A stretch of DNA of 64,000 bases from Streptomyces sp. ASQP_92. Lineage in GTDB: Bacteria > Actinomycetota > Actinomycetes > Streptomycetales > Streptomycetaceae. The notes beneath the pieces were generated by a model. It was not told the origin of the DNA. It ran no database searches and saw nothing but the letters and a program-made list of their open reading frames with translations. The stretch lies in NCBI RefSeq assembly GCF_025399895.1, contig NZ_JAODUA010000004.1:1-64000 (forward strand), written 5' to 3'. This document shows positions 48,601-61,013 of the stretch, one piece after another (positions within the stretch are counted from its first letter, which is position 1; each line of letters opens with the position of its first letter). The position numbers and the translations under genes are program-made.

Positions 48601-51073
48601 CCATCGCGAGCGTGTCGTCGAGCACGTACAGGCGCATCCCGTCGAGGGCACGGCCGATGGGCGGCACACCCGTCGTGTCGGGAGCGACCGGGTGGCGGGT
48701 GGCGAAGGTCGTGGTCTCGGTGGGGCCGTACACGTGCAGGACGCGGGTGCCCGGCGCGGCGGCGGCCACCCGCTGCATGAGCTCGGCGGAGGCCGCCTCA
48801 CCTCCCGCGGCGACCAGGCGGAGTCCCGTGAACGCCGAGGGGCACGCCTCGGCGATCACGTTGAACAGAGCCGTGGTCAGGAACGCCGCGGTCACCCCGT
48901 GCCGGGTCACCATGTCCTTGGGCCCGCTCGCTTCGAGGACGCCGCCGGGCGCGACGACGACTCTCCCGCCGTTCAGGAGGGGGACCCAGATCTCGAAGGT
49001 GGAGGCGTCGAAGACGTAGGCGGAATGGAGCAGCACAGCATCCGACACGCCGTCCGTCCAGGCGGTGTCGGCCGCCAGGGCGAGGACGTCGGCGTGTGTG
49101 ATGCCGACGCCCTTGGGCAGACCGGTGGAGCCGGAGGTGAACATCACGTACGCGAGCTGGTCACCGCGGGTCGCTGAGGGCAGGATGCCCTGGCTCATGG
49201 GGGCGCCGCGCACGACGACGCCGAGGTCGTCGACGACAACGACCGGCAGGGCGGCGGACTGCTGCCGCACCCAGGGGTGGTCGGCGGTGGCCTCGTCGAC
49301 CACCAGGGCGCTCAAACCGGCGACCTGAGTGACGTCGTCCAGTCGTTCGGCCGGCCACGTGGCGTCCAGCGGGACGTATGCCGCGCCGGCGCCGACCGCG
49401 CCGAGCGTCGCGGCGACCACGGCCGGCGTGCGGCCCACGAGCACTCCGACGCCGTCCTCGACACCCACTCCCCAGCCGGCCAGGGCCCCGGCGAGGTCGT
49501 GCGCCGTGCGGGCCAGCTCCCGATAGGTGAGGGTGACGGCGCCGTCGACGACGGCCGGGGCATCGGGGGCCCGGCGCGCCTGGGCTTCGAACGCTTCCGA
49601 CAGGTTCCGTGCCGCAACGTTCGCCGGCAGATCGTCGCCGCGCCCCTGCGTGAGCATCGTGGTGGCGGTGGCCTCGTCGACGAGGGGCAGGTCGCGCAGC
49701 GGGGTGTTCGCGTCCGCCGCGGCGAGAGCCGACAGGTAGGAGACGACGGCGTCCTGGTGCAGTCGGACGTCCTCGGGATGGTAGAGAGCCGGGTTGGTGT
49801 CGAAGCCGATCAACGGGCCTGTGCCCTCGGACCGTTCGGAGACGAAGAGGGACACGTCGTCGACCGGGCCGATGGACAACAGGCGCGAGGAGGCGGGGCA
49901 GCCGCCGAAGTCGAGGTCGTAGGCGTAGCCCATGATGTTGACGACGACATCGGTTAGGCGCGCCGCGCTGTCGGTCATGTTCAGTTCACGGGCGAGCTGT
50001 TCGCGCGAGAAGCGGCGGTGGCGCAGCGCGTCCCGCATCTCGGCGGCCACCGTGCGTACAAGGTCGCCGACCGTGAGATCCGGGGTGACGGTCAGGCGCA
50101 GCGGGAGGATGTTGGACGTCATACCGATGATGTGGCGCAGTCCGCCGTGGCGGCCGTTGGAGGCGAGGCCGATGGTGACGTCCCGTGATCCCGTGACCCG
50201 GCCGACGTAGGCGGCGACGGCGCTGACGAGTACGGCGGTCCAGCTGGTGCGGTGGCCCGCCGCGAGCCGGCGGAGGTCTTCGAGGACGGTGACGGGTAAG
50301 GTCTCGCCACTGTGCAGGCGTACGTCGGCCTTGACCGGGGCGGGCACGTCGGCGCGGCGGCGCATCAGCGTCCCGCCGCGCGCGGCCCGTCCATCCCCCG
50401 GGTCTGCCGTACCGGCACGGCCGGTGGCCAGGTCGCCGAACTTGCCGGTCCAGTAGGCACGGTCGGTGGTGTACCGGTCGGAGTCCCGGTAGGCCGCCTC
50501 GTCCGCCAGGAGCGCGTGCAGGGGTGCGGACGGCAGCTCGACCTCGGTGAGGTTCTCACCGCGCACGGCACGCGAGTAGAGGTCGGCCACCGTGCGGGCG
50601 AACTCCGCACCGCCGAGACCGTCGACAGCGATGTGGTGGTAGCGGACGTACCAGTAGTGCCGCCGGGGGCCCAGGCGTAACAGCGCGAAGTGGTGGCGCG
50701 GGGCGTCGATGCGGTCCACCGTGGCCATGTCGTCGGCCATGTAGCGCTCGGCCTCGGCCAGCGGATCGGCGGTCTCGGACAGATCGACCACGCGGAGCCG
50801 GCCCGCTTCCGCCACCGGGTGGCGGGCGATGCGCTGGCGGACTTCCACGTCCTCGACGACGAACTCGACGTTGAGGCTGTCACACAGCGCCGCAGCGCGA
50901 CTTACGGCGCCGCCGAATAACTCCTCGTCGAGCATGCCGTGGATGTCGAAGCACTCGCCGATGTTGTATTTGGGGCTGTCCGGGTCGACCAACTGGCCGT
51001 ACCAAACGCCTTGTTGAGCGGCGGTCAGTTCGAAGGACTCCTGCCGAACCGTGCGTGAGCGGTTTCCATGCAT
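36614..51073 (-). CDS. NRPS, four modules C-A-T-C-A-T-C-A-T-C-A-T-E
   Basis: A 4819-residue synthetase; ATG at 51073 with AAAGGTG upstream (the frame runs further up without coding character). C1 (about 10-440, HHIAVDG at 144) is divergent from the others and may acylate the first residue. A1 (A3 motif about 648) reads D-A-F-F-V-A-V-T-F-K; T1 about 1031. C2 (HHVVADG, 1221), A2 (about 1724) reads D-A-W-Q-V-C-L-I-D-K; T2 about 2124. C3 (HHIAGDG, 2309), A3 (about 2801) has the same code as A1; T3 about 3188. C4 (3373), A4 (about 3856) has the same code as A2; T4 has GGDSI (about 4254), the carrier type found before epimerases. E (about 4300-4770) has [10 protein letters not shown]. From memory the first code is close to Ile/Val codes and the second to a published Gln code; these are predictions. 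The order gives X-Gln-X-D-Gln, passed to the next synthetase. An mbtH gene lies upstream. Confidence 0.93.
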   Translation of the reverse strand: MHGNRSRTVRQESFELTAAQQGVWYGQLVDPDSPKYNIGECFDIHGMLDEELFGGAVSRAAALCDSLNVEFVVEDVEVRQRIARHPVAEAGRLRVVDLSETADPLAEAERYMADDMATVDRIDAPRHHFALLRLGPRRHYWYVRYHHIAVDGLGGAEFARTVADLYSRAVRGENLTEVELPSAPLHALLADEAAYRDSDRYTTDRAYWTGKFGDLATGRAGTADPGDGRAARGGTLMRRRADVPAPVKADVRLHSGETLPVTVLEDLRRLAAGHRTSWTAVLVSAVAAYVGRVTGSRDVTIGLASNGRHGGLRHIIGMTSNILPLRLTVTPDLTVGDLVRTVAAEMRDALRHRRFSREQLARELNMTDSAARLTDVVVNIMGYAYDLDFGGCPASSRLLSIGPVDDVSLFVSERSEGTGPLIGFDTNPALYHPEDVRLHQDAVVSYLSALAAADANTPLRDLPLVDEATATTMLTQGRGDDLPANVAARNLSEAFEAQARRAPDAPAVVDGAVTLTYRELARTAHDLAGALAGWGVGVEDGVGVLVGRTPAVVAATLGAVGAGAAYVPLDATWPAERLDDVTQVAGLSALVVDEATADHPWVRQQSAALPVVVVDDLGVVVRGAPMSQGILPSATRGDQLAYVMFTSGSTGLPKGVGITHADVLALAADTAWTDGVSDAVLLHSAYVFDASTFEIWVPLLNGGRVVVAPGGVLEASGPKDMVTRHGVTAAFLTTALFNVIAEACPSAFTGLRLVAAGGEAASAELMQRVAAAAPGTRVLHVYGPTETTTFATRHPVAPDTTGVPPIGRALDGMRLYVLDDTLAMVPPGVVGELYVSGLGVARGYQGRPALTATRFVADPYDAHGRRMYRTGDLVRWTAHGDIEYVGRADGQVKLRGYRIEPAEIENILLADPDVRAARVLVREDVPGDRRLVAYVVPGPGCRPDDSALARRVGRALPSYMVPSVFVLLDALPLNANGKVDRNALPVPRVTASAGRAPRTAHEEVLAGLFADVLGVPAVGVDDNFFSLGGHSLLAARLAGRVRTALGAEVELRTLFEHPTVAQLAVALDTGAAARPALVPQPRPEVVPLSFAQQRLWFLNRVEGPNDTYNVPLVLELDGLLDTDALCGALADVIARHESLRTVFAERDGVPHQQILDVSAAARLAPLTIELPAAGQAADTWVEETVRRLTAAPFDLDGDVPVRAHLLRPSADRHILVLVLHHVVADGWSLAPLSRDLGAAYRARSAGTGTPDQPALTVQYADYALWQRALLGDIDDPESLAARQLAFWREALRGAPNLLELPLDRLRPAVPSHRGDAVPFELPAAAHSALVRLARDTGCTPFMVLQAALAVTLHAHGAGTDIPLGTAVAGRTDEALHDLVGFFVNTVVLRTDLSGAPTFRALLDRVKQFDIAALSRSDIPFERLVEEINPERSGDHHPLFQTMLVLQNQERVALDLPGVRVQDRSRHTGISKFDLTFSLVETVETVEPVEAVETAGPGERGPAGSPAGIGGYLEYATDLFDAATARALCERFARILTQAVTDPDRPVGDLDPLAPGERHRLFAQGRGTERPVPARTVPEAVREWAERSPLAVAVRDAHTSLTYAELDARADAVAQLVRERGAGREDQVALAMPASVDCVVAMLGVLRAGAAYLPIDPEYPAARIRHMLEDARPALLLTTTELLEGLPAGDRPWLALDAPGNSAVRPGMLPPDVPHPSDPAYVIYTSGSTGRPKGVVVPHVAVANHMEWMARHLALTPDDRVLARTSTSFDASGWELWLPLTNGAEVCVLPHDANRDPRALVSWMSQFRVTIAQFVPSHLSLVLAEAAHAAPLPGLRAVLCGGEPLPRAIADHVAGVWGAEVHNLYGPTEATIDATAHRADGGPGDEARTSAVSGASDTVPIGRPVDTMRAYVLDDSLRPVPPGVTGELYLSGPNLARGYLRRPGLTAARFVADPFGAAGARMYRTGDLVRWNRQGLLDYVARGDDQVKLRGFRIELGEIEAALLAHPGVTAARALIREDVPGLRRLVAYVVTGDPGLRPSDLIDDLSRTLPHYMVPGAVVLLDDLPLLPNGKVDRRALPEPEPDTELTTRPAQRDLREDLLAGILADVLGRSAVGPHDNFFDLGGHSLLAMRVVSRVRTVLGAETQVRDLFEHPTAAGLARALDAPGRARPAVVPATERPDPMPLSPAQQRLWFLNRFEGPSSTYNIPLVLQLAGPLDTDALRAALGDVVARHETLRTVFPERDGVPCQHVLAAGDATPGLPVVSIAPTDLEAAVLAAVREPFDVVTDLPLRALLLRSAPDRHVLVLVLHHIAGDGWSLAPLARHLGDAYRARLDGRAPEPVTAAALQYADYTLWQHAALGDGIEEHSVLRRQLDHWRAALAGLPGLIDLPLDRPRPATTDPRGAVHTFEVPPALHDGLVRLARESGSSLFMVLQAAIATLLHRHGAGDDIPLGSPVAGRTDEALEDMVGFFVNTLVLRTDLSGAPTFRELLERVREFDLAAYANQDVPFERLVESVNPVRARNHHPLFQTMIVLQNQETARPDFPGVAVEDRLVHNGLSKFDLTFAFTEEPDVGGLAAGIEYATALFDRATAETFAARLVRLLEQAVAAPGRPLAAYDLMSREEHARIAHWGAGRALPADTADDTLPARFAAQVRRTPDAVAVTDGTTALSYAELDRISAELACAMTGHGVGPESGVGVLLSRSPGVVAVSLGAVRAAGAYVPLDARWPEERLDQVAGTADVRVLVVDQDALTSPWVTAAARRLPVIVVDRAGRVLRGAPGHLGRLPAAVPRPESLAYVMFTSGSTGVPKGVGVTHADVIALAADSAWQGGAADAVLMHSAYVFDASTFEMWAPLLNGGRVVVAPDGVLEARVLDDAVHTHGVTAVFLTTALFNVIAETDPGAFAGLRLVCAGGELASPDAMQRVAGLAPGPRVLHVYGPTETTTFATRHHVEADLPPGPPPIGRALDGMRLYVLDSSLGPVPPGVVGELYLAGRGVARGYTGLPSLTATRFVADPFDGAGGRMYRTGDLVRWTRDGRIEYVARADGQVKLRGYRIELGEIEGVLACQEGVADAFAVIREETSGDRRLVAYVVPAADARPDPGELAKAVGRSLPAYMVPSAFVLLDALPLTVNGKVDRRALPEPEHHVSAPGRAARTAREEILCGLFADILGLTGTGVDDDFFALGGHSLLATRLTARIRTVLGVELQVKALFEHPTPAALAAVLDDAEVARTPLERIVDRPDPLPLSFAQRRLWFLNRFEGPSATYNVPLVLRLNGPLERGALERALEDVVGRHESLRTVFPDTDGVPRQVVRDAGDADLDLTPRDTDPARLDAVLAAEVAHAFDVATDLPVRARLLRLGDRDHVLVLLVHHIAGDGWSLSPLARDLAEAYRARAGGGEPAWTELGVQYADYTLWQRALLGDEDDPSSPAARQLEFWRTALAGAPDLLELPCDRPRPPVTEHRGDAFTFHVDAEIHRALTDLARTRGASLFMVLQGALSVLLSRHGAGEDIPLGTAVAGRTDEALDDLVGFFVNTLVVRTDLSGDPTFGEVIDRVREFDLAAYAHQDVPFERLVDALSPDRVQNRHPLFQTMLVLQNQSSATVDLPGLAVTEQPVHTGISKFDLTFTFSETRDDAGRPAGLEGVLEFSTELFAPSTAHAFAARLTRLLSTLAADPSRRVHTVDVLDPAELRRLERAAHGPVTTVAARTAPEAFRAQCERTPGAVAVRDGGSDLTFGELDALSDRLAHHLRDRGVGRGDLVALALEGTADHVVAMLAVTKAGAAYLPVDLDYPQARVAYIFDDARPVLLLTHSGARPEKHGLSVPCLALDDRAAWSSDPAEPWAPPHPGDAAYVIYTSGSTGRPKGVVVTHASLVNHMAWMAGHLGLTGDDRVLARTSPSFDASVWETWLPLLHGGSTCPVPPALNHDPAALLDRVRTTGATIAQFVPSHLSLILTETARDPAPLALRAVLCGGEPLPPSLVQRVRSAWDVEVHNLYGPTETTIDATAHHHRDVGTPPAVGEGSVPLGRPVDNTRAHVLDAALRPVPPGVTGELYIAGDGLARGYLRRPGLTAARFVADPYGPPGSRMYRTGDLVRRDAEGLLTFVSRADDQVKLNGFRIELGEIETALSGLDGIAAACVLVREDRPGERRLVAYTVADGGPDTTPCDAELRARLGSSLPPHMVPALFVALDSLPLLPNGKADRRALPAPERPRATRHGGEPRTAQERVLCEVFASVLHTSAVRTDDDFFALGGDSILSIQLVSRVREAGLGITPRDVFVHRTPEAIAAVAEALGGHVTSPVEDGVGTMPPTPIAAWFLERTGATDGYNQSGVLRTPAGADEDSLAAALQHVLDHHDMLRLRTGHTTDGDVILEALPPGSVTARRRLTRIDVSGLDADAVRAALTEAGEGARERLRPGEGNVFEAVWADAGPHTRGRLLLVVHHLAVDAVSWRILASDLALAWQIVTGASPDGERPTAAALPAVTTPYRHWARLLATHAHSPAREAELALWETVTNTPDPPLGRRPLDPGLDTADRTSTLVTHLPTDATKSLLTRVPAAFHAGVDDVLLTGLALAVRSWRAEQEPGDGTEQTPSGVLLHLESHGREQITDDVDLSRTVGWFTSLYPVLLDPGPLDPRSPARFDAALVERALKRVKEQLRGVPDHGVGFGMLRHCNPATRSRLAAAPEPQIGFNYLGRYTAPGKAGDGTGADADWEVLLDGGGPRSQDPDMPVHHVIDINAHTEDRPDGPHLVTRWTWPGDLLKEEDVEALSEAFTRALHAIAEHAGRPDAGGYTPSDLPLVSLDQAQIDRLQNKWGGRK

Positions 51074-51475
51074 ACCGGCAACACCTTTGGGGAGAATTTT
51101 GGGGACGGCAAAGAAAGCACGGGTGAATGCGCCCCGCAGCCGAGCCGACCTTGGCGACGGCTTCGGGATGGAAGCGGGACAGAACACCCTCACACCCGGG
51201 CATCGGCCGGGACCCGTACCGGTTGGGTGATCCGGCACGAGAAGGGTCCGCCGCACACCGCGGTTCCGCGCGCGGCAGTGCACCGGTGGTCCGGACACGT
51301 CACGGTGAAGGACAGACGAGCAGTCGCGCGCATGCCTCATGACCAGCCCGTGCGCACACTCAGAACGATTTCGCTCGAGCCAGGCCGCGCCCGGCACCGT
51401 GCCGGAGGCGAAATCGGTACGCGGGGACGGGGGGCGCCGTTCGGCTCGGGAAGCGTCGGGGCCCCGCAGCGAGCG
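51074..51475. other. leader region between mbtH-like gene and the NRPS operon
   Basis: About 400 bases with no credible gene on either strand. It is long enough to carry a separate promoter for the synthetase genes. No inverted repeat or promoter hexamer was convincing. Confidence 0.4.
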
Positions 51476-51694
51476 CTACCCTGCGTCGGCCTCCATGGCC
51501 CGGACCAGACTGGCGGGCCTCATGTCAGTCCAGGATCCCTCGATCGCGTCCAGACATTCCTGGCGCGACCCCTCCGGGCCGTCGGCCCGCCACCCACCCG
51601 GAATATCGAGGTGTGCCGGCCAGAGCGAGTGCTGGCCTTCCTCGTTCACCAACGTCACGAACCGCCCCGACTCATCGTCGAAAGGATTAGTCAT
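51476..51694 (-). CDS. MbtH-like protein
   Basis: A 72-residue protein with the full family signature: NPFDDESGRFVTLVNEEGQ at the start, then SLWP, GGW and WTDMRP, including the three conserved tryptophans Trp25, Trp35 and Trp55. MbtH-like proteins bind adenylation domains and are needed for their folding or activity. It lies upstream of and in the same direction as the two minus-strand synthetases, so it most likely serves them, though it could also assist the plus-strand synthetases. The ATG at 51694 has GGGGGAG upstream. About 400 bp separate it from the first synthetase. Confidence 0.95.
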   Translation of the reverse strand: MTNPFDDESGRFVTLVNEEGQHSLWPAHLDIPGGWRADGPEGSRQECLDAIEGSWTDMRPASLVRAMEADAG

Positions 51695-52087
51695 GACCTA
51701 CTCCCCCACCTTTTCTCGACTACCTTCGGAAAGTGCATGCCGTTCTCGTCAACGCGGCTCGGCGTGATACCACACAGTCAGCCCCACCTCGAAGCCCCCA
51801 GCCCCAGAGCCGCGAACCGACGGCACACCGTTGGCCGATCCACCAGTACCCCCCTTCGACGCGTTCACGCCAATCACCCTAGAGGAATTCGGCGACCGAG
51901 AAGCGCTCAACGTCCAATCAGCCAGGGGTACTTGGGGCGGCGTCTCACATAGTGAGTGTGGAGAGCGCCTTCCAGCAGGTCAGAGCTCTGGCGAGGCCGA
52001 GGCGGGCGGCGACGGGAGCCTCTCGCCGCTCGGTGGACACGCCGATACGGGATCTGACCGATCCGGAGGAAGCGAGCGGAGCACCGA
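51695..52087. other. no intact gene upstream of mbtH
   Basis: About 390 bases expected to hold the mbtH promoter. At about 52035-52100 a plus-strand frame reads RSVDTPIRDLTDPEEA and may be a further transposon-derived scrap. Nothing else is recognisable. Confidence 0.4.
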
Positions 52088-52200
52088 TGGCGATAAGGAC
52101 AACTCGGCCGAGTTCCCGACCGATGCCGTGACCCTGTACGGGTCCACACCCGGAGGGACCTACCGGAACATCACCGCTGATCTGTGCATCAACCGGGCGA
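52088..52200 (+). pseudogene. IS3-family OrfA remnant
   Basis: This frame encodes AEFPTDAVTLYGSTPGGTYR and then ITADLCINRAN, a recognisable degraded form of the helix-turn-helix of IS3-type OrfA proteins (EFR.DAVALY.STPGAT...IAADLGINR..L). The family's usual continuation is absent and frames break on both sides. It marks an old insertion just upstream of the NRPS operon. Confidence 0.5.
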
Positions 52201-52610
52201 ACCCGCGGGATCAGCTGCCGCGGGACGGTGAACGTCGTCGCATCGCGCGCACCCCGGCAGGAAGAAGCGCTCTCCCATCCGAACAGCTACCTCCCACAAC
52301 CAGGCCACCACGTCCGCCTGGCCCAGCAGGGGACGGCCCAGGGCGGCCGCGGCACGGTCTCTCCGCGCCGTGAGATCCGGCATGCCCTCCAGGTACTTGG
52401 CCGCGCGCACTGACTCTTTCCGCCACCGCAGAAGAAGAACGTGCCCCGGCGCCCAGCGAAACCATCGAGCGCGGCACGCGGGGCCAGGTGCACTTCTCCC
52501 ACATGCTCGCCTCGGTCCAGGTCGAAGTCACCCGCCCAAGCGAGAAAGAGCAGCTTCTTCCTGGTCAGGGAGCTGGACAGGTGCGGAAACTGCGTAGCTG
52601 GCGAGTTCAC
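52189..52610 (-). pseudogene. frameshifted gene of unknown family
   Basis: Two collinear minus-strand frames make one protein-like sequence. The first starts at a GTG (52610) and contains SLTRKKLLFLAWAGDFDLDR then EVHLAPRAALDGFAGR. The second, after a shift near 52450, contains GHVLLLRWRKESVRAAKYLE, DRAAAALGRPLLGQADVV and AVRMGERFFLPGCARC, ending at 52189. Both have normal codon bias. No family was recognised. It abuts the IS3 remnant, so decay is likely. Confidence 0.4.
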
Positions 52611-52675
52611 GAGGCCGGTATCGTCCGGTCTCCCGACCCGCTGTACCAGCGGCTTACGTTCAGAAAGCGATACGC

Positions 52676-53029
52676 ATGACCAGCCAAGAAGCCACGACGA
52701 CCCTGTGGCGCCCCACCGGCCCGAAGGAGCTGGAGCTGGTCCGGGAGCTCAACTGGCGTGCCTGGCCGCCCCGGCTGCCCGAGCAGCCGATCTTCTACCC
52801 GGTCCTCAATGAGGACTACGCGATCAGGATCGCGCGGGACTGGAACGTGAAGCACGATGGTGCTGGATTCGTCACTCGGTTCGAGGTCGAGTCGGCGTAC
52901 CTGAGCCGGTATCCCATCCGGCAGGCCGGCGGGCAGACCATCCTCGAACTCTGGGTTCCGGCCGAGGAGCTGAACGACTTCAACGCCCACATCGTCGGCG
53001 AGATCCAGGTGACCCACGAATTCCGCTGA
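52676..53029 (+). CDS. ADP-ribosylation/crystallin J1-like conserved protein
   Basis: A 117-residue soluble protein with the conserved pattern LWRPTGPKELELV, then PPRLPEQPIFYPVLNEDYA, IARDWNV, VTRFEVE and a C-terminal IVGEIQVTHEFR. It matches a small family often labelled ADP-ribosylation/crystallin J1 in actinobacterial genomes, despite being far shorter than true crystallin J1; the name is historical and the function is unknown. The ATG at 52676 has only a weak ribosome binding site. It is a lone plus-strand gene between the two NRPS systems, with no evidence that it belongs to either. Confidence 0.8.
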   Translation: MTSQEATTTLWRPTGPKELELVRELNWRAWPPRLPEQPIFYPVLNEDYAIRIARDWNVKHDGAGFVTRFEVESAYLSRYPIRQAGGQTILELWVPAEELNDFNAHIVGEIQVTHEFR

Positions 53030-53254
53030 GGCGGGAGAGTTTGCTGAGGGACACGGCGCCCGATGCGATCGCCTGGGACGCAAACGGTGTGCTCACGGCG
53101 CCGGAGCCCTCCTGAGCCGAGCCCCGACACGCCACCGGCGCCGGGAGACCCGTGGGAACAGAGCCTGGCGCGCCCAGCCTTGTCCTGTGCCATCGACCAT
53201 TCGACCATTCGTCCTTTGCGCTTCGGAGCGACTTCATGTCGCACGTTGAGCGAT

Positions 53255-53986
53255 TCAGTGGGCGGCCAGGGCCATGGAGGGCAATGGTTCCCATCGGGCG
53301 GGGAGGTCTCGCATGACCAGGGCGGAGTCCAGAGTCGCGGTCCCGGGCGGGAAGAGGTTGGGGTCGTCGAAGAAGGAGGATGTGGCAGAGCGCACCCGGC
53401 AAGCCTCCATGCGCCAGGTGTCGGCGTGAAGCGCCATGCCGTCGAGGTGGCCGCCAGGTCGGGTGGTGGAGAATCCGCCGGCTTCGCCCTGGAAGAAGGT
53501 CGATGCTTCGTCCAGGTCGGTGAACAGTTCGCTGCCACTCAGCTCGTCGGCCAGGGAGACAGTAACTTCCAAGTGGGCAGCGCCATCCCTGGCATCGAAG
53601 GCGATGTGCAGCTCGTCCGGCGTCTCGTGGACCCGGAAGTCCGCCAACCGGTAGTCGCCGGGGAAGAGGCGGCCGCCCGCCGCCGCGTTGACGCGGGAGG
53701 CGGTGTCTCGACGCGGGATGTAGACGCCGGTTTCGATGCCATTCGGTCCGTCCCATTCGACGGCGAAGCGGTGGGCCGCGTTCTCGCTGCGCAGTCCGAC
53801 TCCTTTGGGGGCCCAGGTGGGGCGGACCTTGCTGAGCCGAAGCATGCAGATGCTGGCGAGGGCGTGGCCGCGGATCAGGCGCGGACGCATCCGCGCGGGG
53901 AGCAGTCGCGCAACAGCCTCCGGATCAACTCTGTAGTTCACCAGGAGCCGGCGTTCGATGGTGCTGGAGAGCTGGGGCTGCATCAT
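53255..53986 (-). CDS. DUF2071 (YqjF-like) family protein
   Basis: A 243-residue protein of the DUF2071 / acetoacetate-decarboxylase-like fold. It starts with RRLLVNYRVDPEAVARLLP, has CMLRLSKVRPTWAPKGVG and GVYIPRRDTASRVNAAAGGRLFPGDY in the middle and a His/Trp-rich C-terminal half. Biochemical function is unknown; members are often next to ArsR-type regulators. Here the start overlaps the stop of the ArsR gene by 4 nt (ATGA), so the two form a translationally coupled operon controlled from the palindrome at 54316. Confidence 0.8.
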   Translation of the reverse strand: MMQPQLSSTIERRLLVNYRVDPEAVARLLPARMRPRLIRGHALASICMLRLSKVRPTWAPKGVGLRSENAAHRFAVEWDGPNGIETGVYIPRRDTASRVNAAAGGRLFPGDYRLADFRVHETPDELHIAFDARDGAAHLEVTVSLADELSGSELFTDLDEASTFFQGEAGGFSTTRPGGHLDGMALHADTWRMEACRVRSATSSFFDDPNLFPPGTATLDSALVMRDLPARWEPLPSMALAAH

Positions 53987-54315
53987 GCCTCATCGCTTTC
54001 TGTGGCGTGCCGCCACTTGGTGTGGCGGAGCACGATCTGCTCGGGACAGACGGCACTGAGAAACCGGCCTACGCCGATGGCGAGCCGGTCCTCCACGAGC
54101 GCGTAGATGATCCGGTTGCCATCTCGGCGCTCGGTGACCAGTCCCGCCTCCTTGAGCACCCTGAGGTGGCGCGAGATGGACGGCGTACTGATCGCGAACC
54201 GGCTCGCGATCCGTCCCGCCGGGAGCTCACCGCCTCGGAGGTGCTCCAGGATCTGTCGCCTCGTCGGATCGGCGAGGGCGCGGAACACCCCTGCCTCGTC
54301 ATCTTCCTGAGTCAT
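53983..54315 (-). CDS. ArsR-family transcriptional regulator
   Basis: A 110-residue winged-helix repressor. FRALADPTRRQILEHLRGGE is followed by recognition helix STPSISRHLRVLKEAG and wing LVTERRDGNRIIYAL, all typical of ArsR/SmtB proteins. The metal-binding ELCVCDL motif of true arsenic or zinc sensors is absent, placing it with the non-metal group that often pairs with DUF2071 or AHSA1/SRPBCC proteins. It is the first gene of a two-gene operon. A near-perfect 14-bp-arm palindrome directly abuts its ATG, with no ribosome binding site, so a leaderless, self-repressed transcript is inferred. Confidence 0.88.
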   Translation of the reverse strand: MTQEDDEAGVFRALADPTRRQILEHLRGGELPAGRIASRFAISTPSISRHLRVLKEAGLVTERRDGNRIIYALVEDRLAIGVGRFLSAVCPEQIVLRHTKWRHATESDEA

Positions 54316-54349
54316 GTTAGATATTTAGCACAGTAGCTAAGTATCTAAC
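54316..54349. promoter_or_regulatory. ArsR operator: palindrome with 14-bp arms, 6-bp centre
   Basis: Left arm 54316-54329 (GTTAGATATTTAGC) and right arm 54336-54349 (GCTAAGTATCTAAC) match at 13 of 14 positions. The site begins at the base before the regulator start codon and is AT-rich in a GC-rich background, as expected for an ArsR operator overlapping a promoter. Confidence 0.75.
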
Positions 54350-54814
54350 AGGGGGTGGTCTCGAAGGATGTGTCGGCGTGACTTGACGAGTCACGGGATC
54401 CTCGTGGCTTCTCGACCGAAGAAGCGGTCAGCGCGAGGCGAGCACAAGGCCACTGAGGCTCGCGCTCACTCGCAACCGATTCCTCCTGACCTCTTCGGGG
54501 TGTTGCCGGAGGGTGTCGCGGGTGGTGATCCTCGCGGCAGGCCGGTGGTATGCGGTACGCGCAGGGTGGCGGATTGACCGCCGAGCGGCAGCAAGCGCGT
54601 GTGCGGATCCGTTTCGCGGCCGGGAACAGTGCCGACAGACAGTGCGAAGCGGATGGCTGGTCCGGAGTCCAGCGTCCATAGGCCTCCGGGTAGCGCCAAC
54701 ACAAGCGAGGGGCGCGGGCGTTTCGAGCCGTGTGGCGTCGCAATGGCAACGTGGCCGACGATCGTGATCAGGGGTTCGTATGAGAGGGGGCCGACCAGCG
54801 CCGGGCTCGAGTCG
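54350..54814. other. no gene seen
   Basis: About 465 bases between the ArsR operator and the end of the oxidoreductase gene (both minus strand). Open frames exist but none has family motifs; they look like GC-driven artefacts. Confidence 0.35.
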
Positions 54815-55939
54815 TCATGGGGAGAAGCGCTCCGGGCGGAAGTCCGCAAGGATCCCATCTCTTTTCCCGCTCAGGATCTCCGCAGCGAGCAGCTCGCCGA
54901 TGACCGGCCCAAGCGTGATTCCGCTGTGGGCAACGGCCTCGTAGTAGCCCGGCACAGAGGGTAGGGCTCCCACCGAGGGGAATCCGTCAGCTGGGATGGG
55001 CCGGTTGGATACCCGTGTCTGGGTGATGCGGGAGTTGCTGAGGTCGGGGACGACGCGTCGCGCCGATTCGTGGAGCAGCCGTGCGAGTTCCGCTGAGTCT
55101 TCGCCGGTGTCGATGAGTGCGTCGATCTCCCGGCTGTGGAGAACCACCGAAGCATCTCCGTCAGGACGGATCTCGATGTGAGGCGCGTGCATGGGGCGGT
55201 GAACCGGGACCTGAGCACACTCGATGCGCGTGACAGCGCCGGGTTCCCAGCGCATCGGCAGGTGCCGTCCGACGAGCCCGGCGACGTGGGAGGCGCTGGG
55301 GCCCGCTGCGTTCACGACGACGTCGACGTCCAGGTGGCTCCCATCGGACAGAACGACTGTCCGAATGGCCCCGTCGGTATGGGTGCTGATGTCACGGACC
55401 GCAGTGCCGAATCGATGCTCGGCGCCGGCTGCGACGGCCAGGCGGACCAGGCAGCCGACGAGATGACGTCCGTGCACCCAGGCTTCGTCGGGATAGAACA
55501 CGACCGGAACCTCGTCGGGAACGGCGAGAGCAGGTTCGAGGCGGCGGCGTACCTCGGTCCCCGTGCGCACCTCGACCCGGTAGTCCCAGCTGGTCAGCAG
55601 CGCGGCTGTTTCCAGGAGCTTCGCCTCCGCCACCGGATCATCTGCCCAACGCAGGTGGCCGCGGGGATACCACCACGATTTTGGCCCGATGGTTCTGGCG
55701 AGCTCTTGGTAGGCCGCCATGCTCGCGACGTTCAGGTCGAAGTAAGACCTGCGCACAGTCTTGTTGCTGGCGTTGACCCACGAGAAAGACCAGTTGGTGA
55801 CGCCTTCACCCGGCTGACCCGCGTCGATGAAGACCACCTTGACGCCGTGCCGAGTCAGGTTCCAGCCCACACTGGATCCGAGGATGCCCACTCCGATGAC
55901 AGCAACACGTTCAGGCCGCTTCATGGATCCGATCCGCAC
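54815..55939 (-). CDS. FAD-dependent oxidoreductase (D-amino acid oxidase/glycine oxidase type)
   Basis: A 374-residue flavoprotein. The GTG at 55939 is preferred because GGGAGGGGG lies six bases upstream; an ATG at 55924 is the alternative. It has the FAD Rossmann motif VAVIGVGILGSS near the start, FIDAGQPGEG at the second beta strand, VVNAAGPSASHVAG in the middle and a C-terminal VAHSGITLGPVIGELLAAEI. This is the DAO superfamily, which oxidises amines or amino acids (glycine, sarcosine, D-amino acids, proline-like imino acids). The substrate is unknown. It could supply or tailor a building block for the neighbouring synthetases, but it is transcribed away from the plus-strand NRPS genes and nothing links them directly. 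Confidence 0.85.
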   Translation of the reverse strand: MRIGSMKRPERVAVIGVGILGSSVGWNLTRHGVKVVFIDAGQPGEGVTNWSFSWVNASNKTVRRSYFDLNVASMAAYQELARTIGPKSWWYPRGHLRWADDPVAEAKLLETAALLTSWDYRVEVRTGTEVRRRLEPALAVPDEVPVVFYPDEAWVHGRHLVGCLVRLAVAAGAEHRFGTAVRDISTHTDGAIRTVVLSDGSHLDVDVVVNAAGPSASHVAGLVGRHLPMRWEPGAVTRIECAQVPVHRPMHAPHIEIRPDGDASVVLHSREIDALIDTGEDSAELARLLHESARRVVPDLSNSRITQTRVSNRPIPADGFPSVGALPSVPGYYEAVAHSGITLGPVIGELLAAEILSGKRDGILADFRPERFSP

Positions 55940-56915
55940 GAACGCCCCCTCCCCAGAGCACGGGCATTGCAAACTCCCACCACCAGCACGCGGCGCCCGA
56001 CGGAACCCCTATGTGAGGCTTCAAAGAGCAGCTCCAGGGCATGGCCGCGTCGTCACTCTCAGCGGCACCCCGTCGGATCCCGGCCGCGTTCCGATAGCGG
56101 TCCGTCTGGTCCAGAGACGTTCCCGGTGTCGTGGGCATCGAGTCATCACCGCACGGTCCACGCGACATGGCAGTGTCATGAGCACCGAGTCGACACCATC
56201 CGACCCGCGCGACGCGACGACGAGCGCATGCCACGGGACGGCCCCCTGAGCAACAAAGCACCGTAAGCACGCCATCAGCAGCTGCAGGGGGCGTGCCGGC
56301 GCGGCAGTGAGCCCCGTGCGCGTCGGCCGGTGAGTCGTCCGGAGCGGTTGCGGAAGGTACCGGTCCGTGCCGCTGCCGACCCGCACCTAACAAGCCATCG
56401 AGTGGTACGCCCACGCGGTGGCTAGGGCGACGACCGGCCCTTCAGTAGGAATTCCCGACGGCACCTCCGAGGTCGAGCAAGGACTTCGTCCGGCGTATCG
56501 GGCATCGCAATAACAGCCCCCGCCACCTGAGGTCGGAGATTGCCTCAACCTGCCTCAGGAATCAGGCGAGATGCAATATTACGGCGGCCATCTTGCCCTT
56601 CCGTACCTTTCCCCTGGGCCGTTCGGGCAGAACGCCCGGTCGGCGGCGTGTCAGGGTGACACCCCCGGTCGAACGGCCATTGACAGACTCAGAAGCACTG
56701 ATCAATCATCTCAACCACCGCTCGGGAGATCGAATCCAGCCACCAGCGCGGCCGTGCGATCGCTCGCGTACGGCACATCGGACCACGCGCCGGAATTCCC
56801 CCTGGAATCCCCCAACTCCCGCAGCACTTGCCGTGTTTATTTCCGTCCATTCAGTGCACTGCGGAGACGCATCGGCACGTGACAGACCCCGCGAGACATA
56901 AATCCAGTCCCGGCT
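55940..56915. other. long non-coding region upstream of the plus-strand NRPS genes
   Basis: About 975 bases with no convincing gene. It separates divergent transcription units and must carry the promoter of the NRPS gene at 56916. A TTGACA hexamer at 56680-56685 has no good -10 partner. The region 56560-56900 is somewhat less GC-rich than its surroundings, as expected for a control region. Confidence 0.45.

Positions 56916-61012
<4,097 letters not shown>

Positions 61013-61013
<1 letters not shown>

Noticed and set aside
36512..49177. Very long plus-strand open frames opposite the NRPS genes (for example 36512-39364, 39461-42964, 43007-45895, 47411-49177)
   Set aside because: They are antisense to intact, motif-rich synthetase sequence and encode only Gly/Val/Arg/Glu-rich repetitive strings. 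Long antisense frames are expected in high-GC DNA.
54466..54858. Minus-strand frame of about 130 codons between the ArsR operator and the oxidoreductase
   Set aside because: It has some protein-like stretches (PLITIVGHVAIATPHG) but overlaps the end of the oxidoreductase and ends in Pro/Gly-rich sequence; no family and no ribosome binding site.
56680..56708. TTGACA hexamer as a promoter for the plus-strand NRPS genes
   Set aside because: The sequence 17 bp downstream is a poor -10 match and the site is about 230 bp from the start codon. One good hexamer is not enough evidence.
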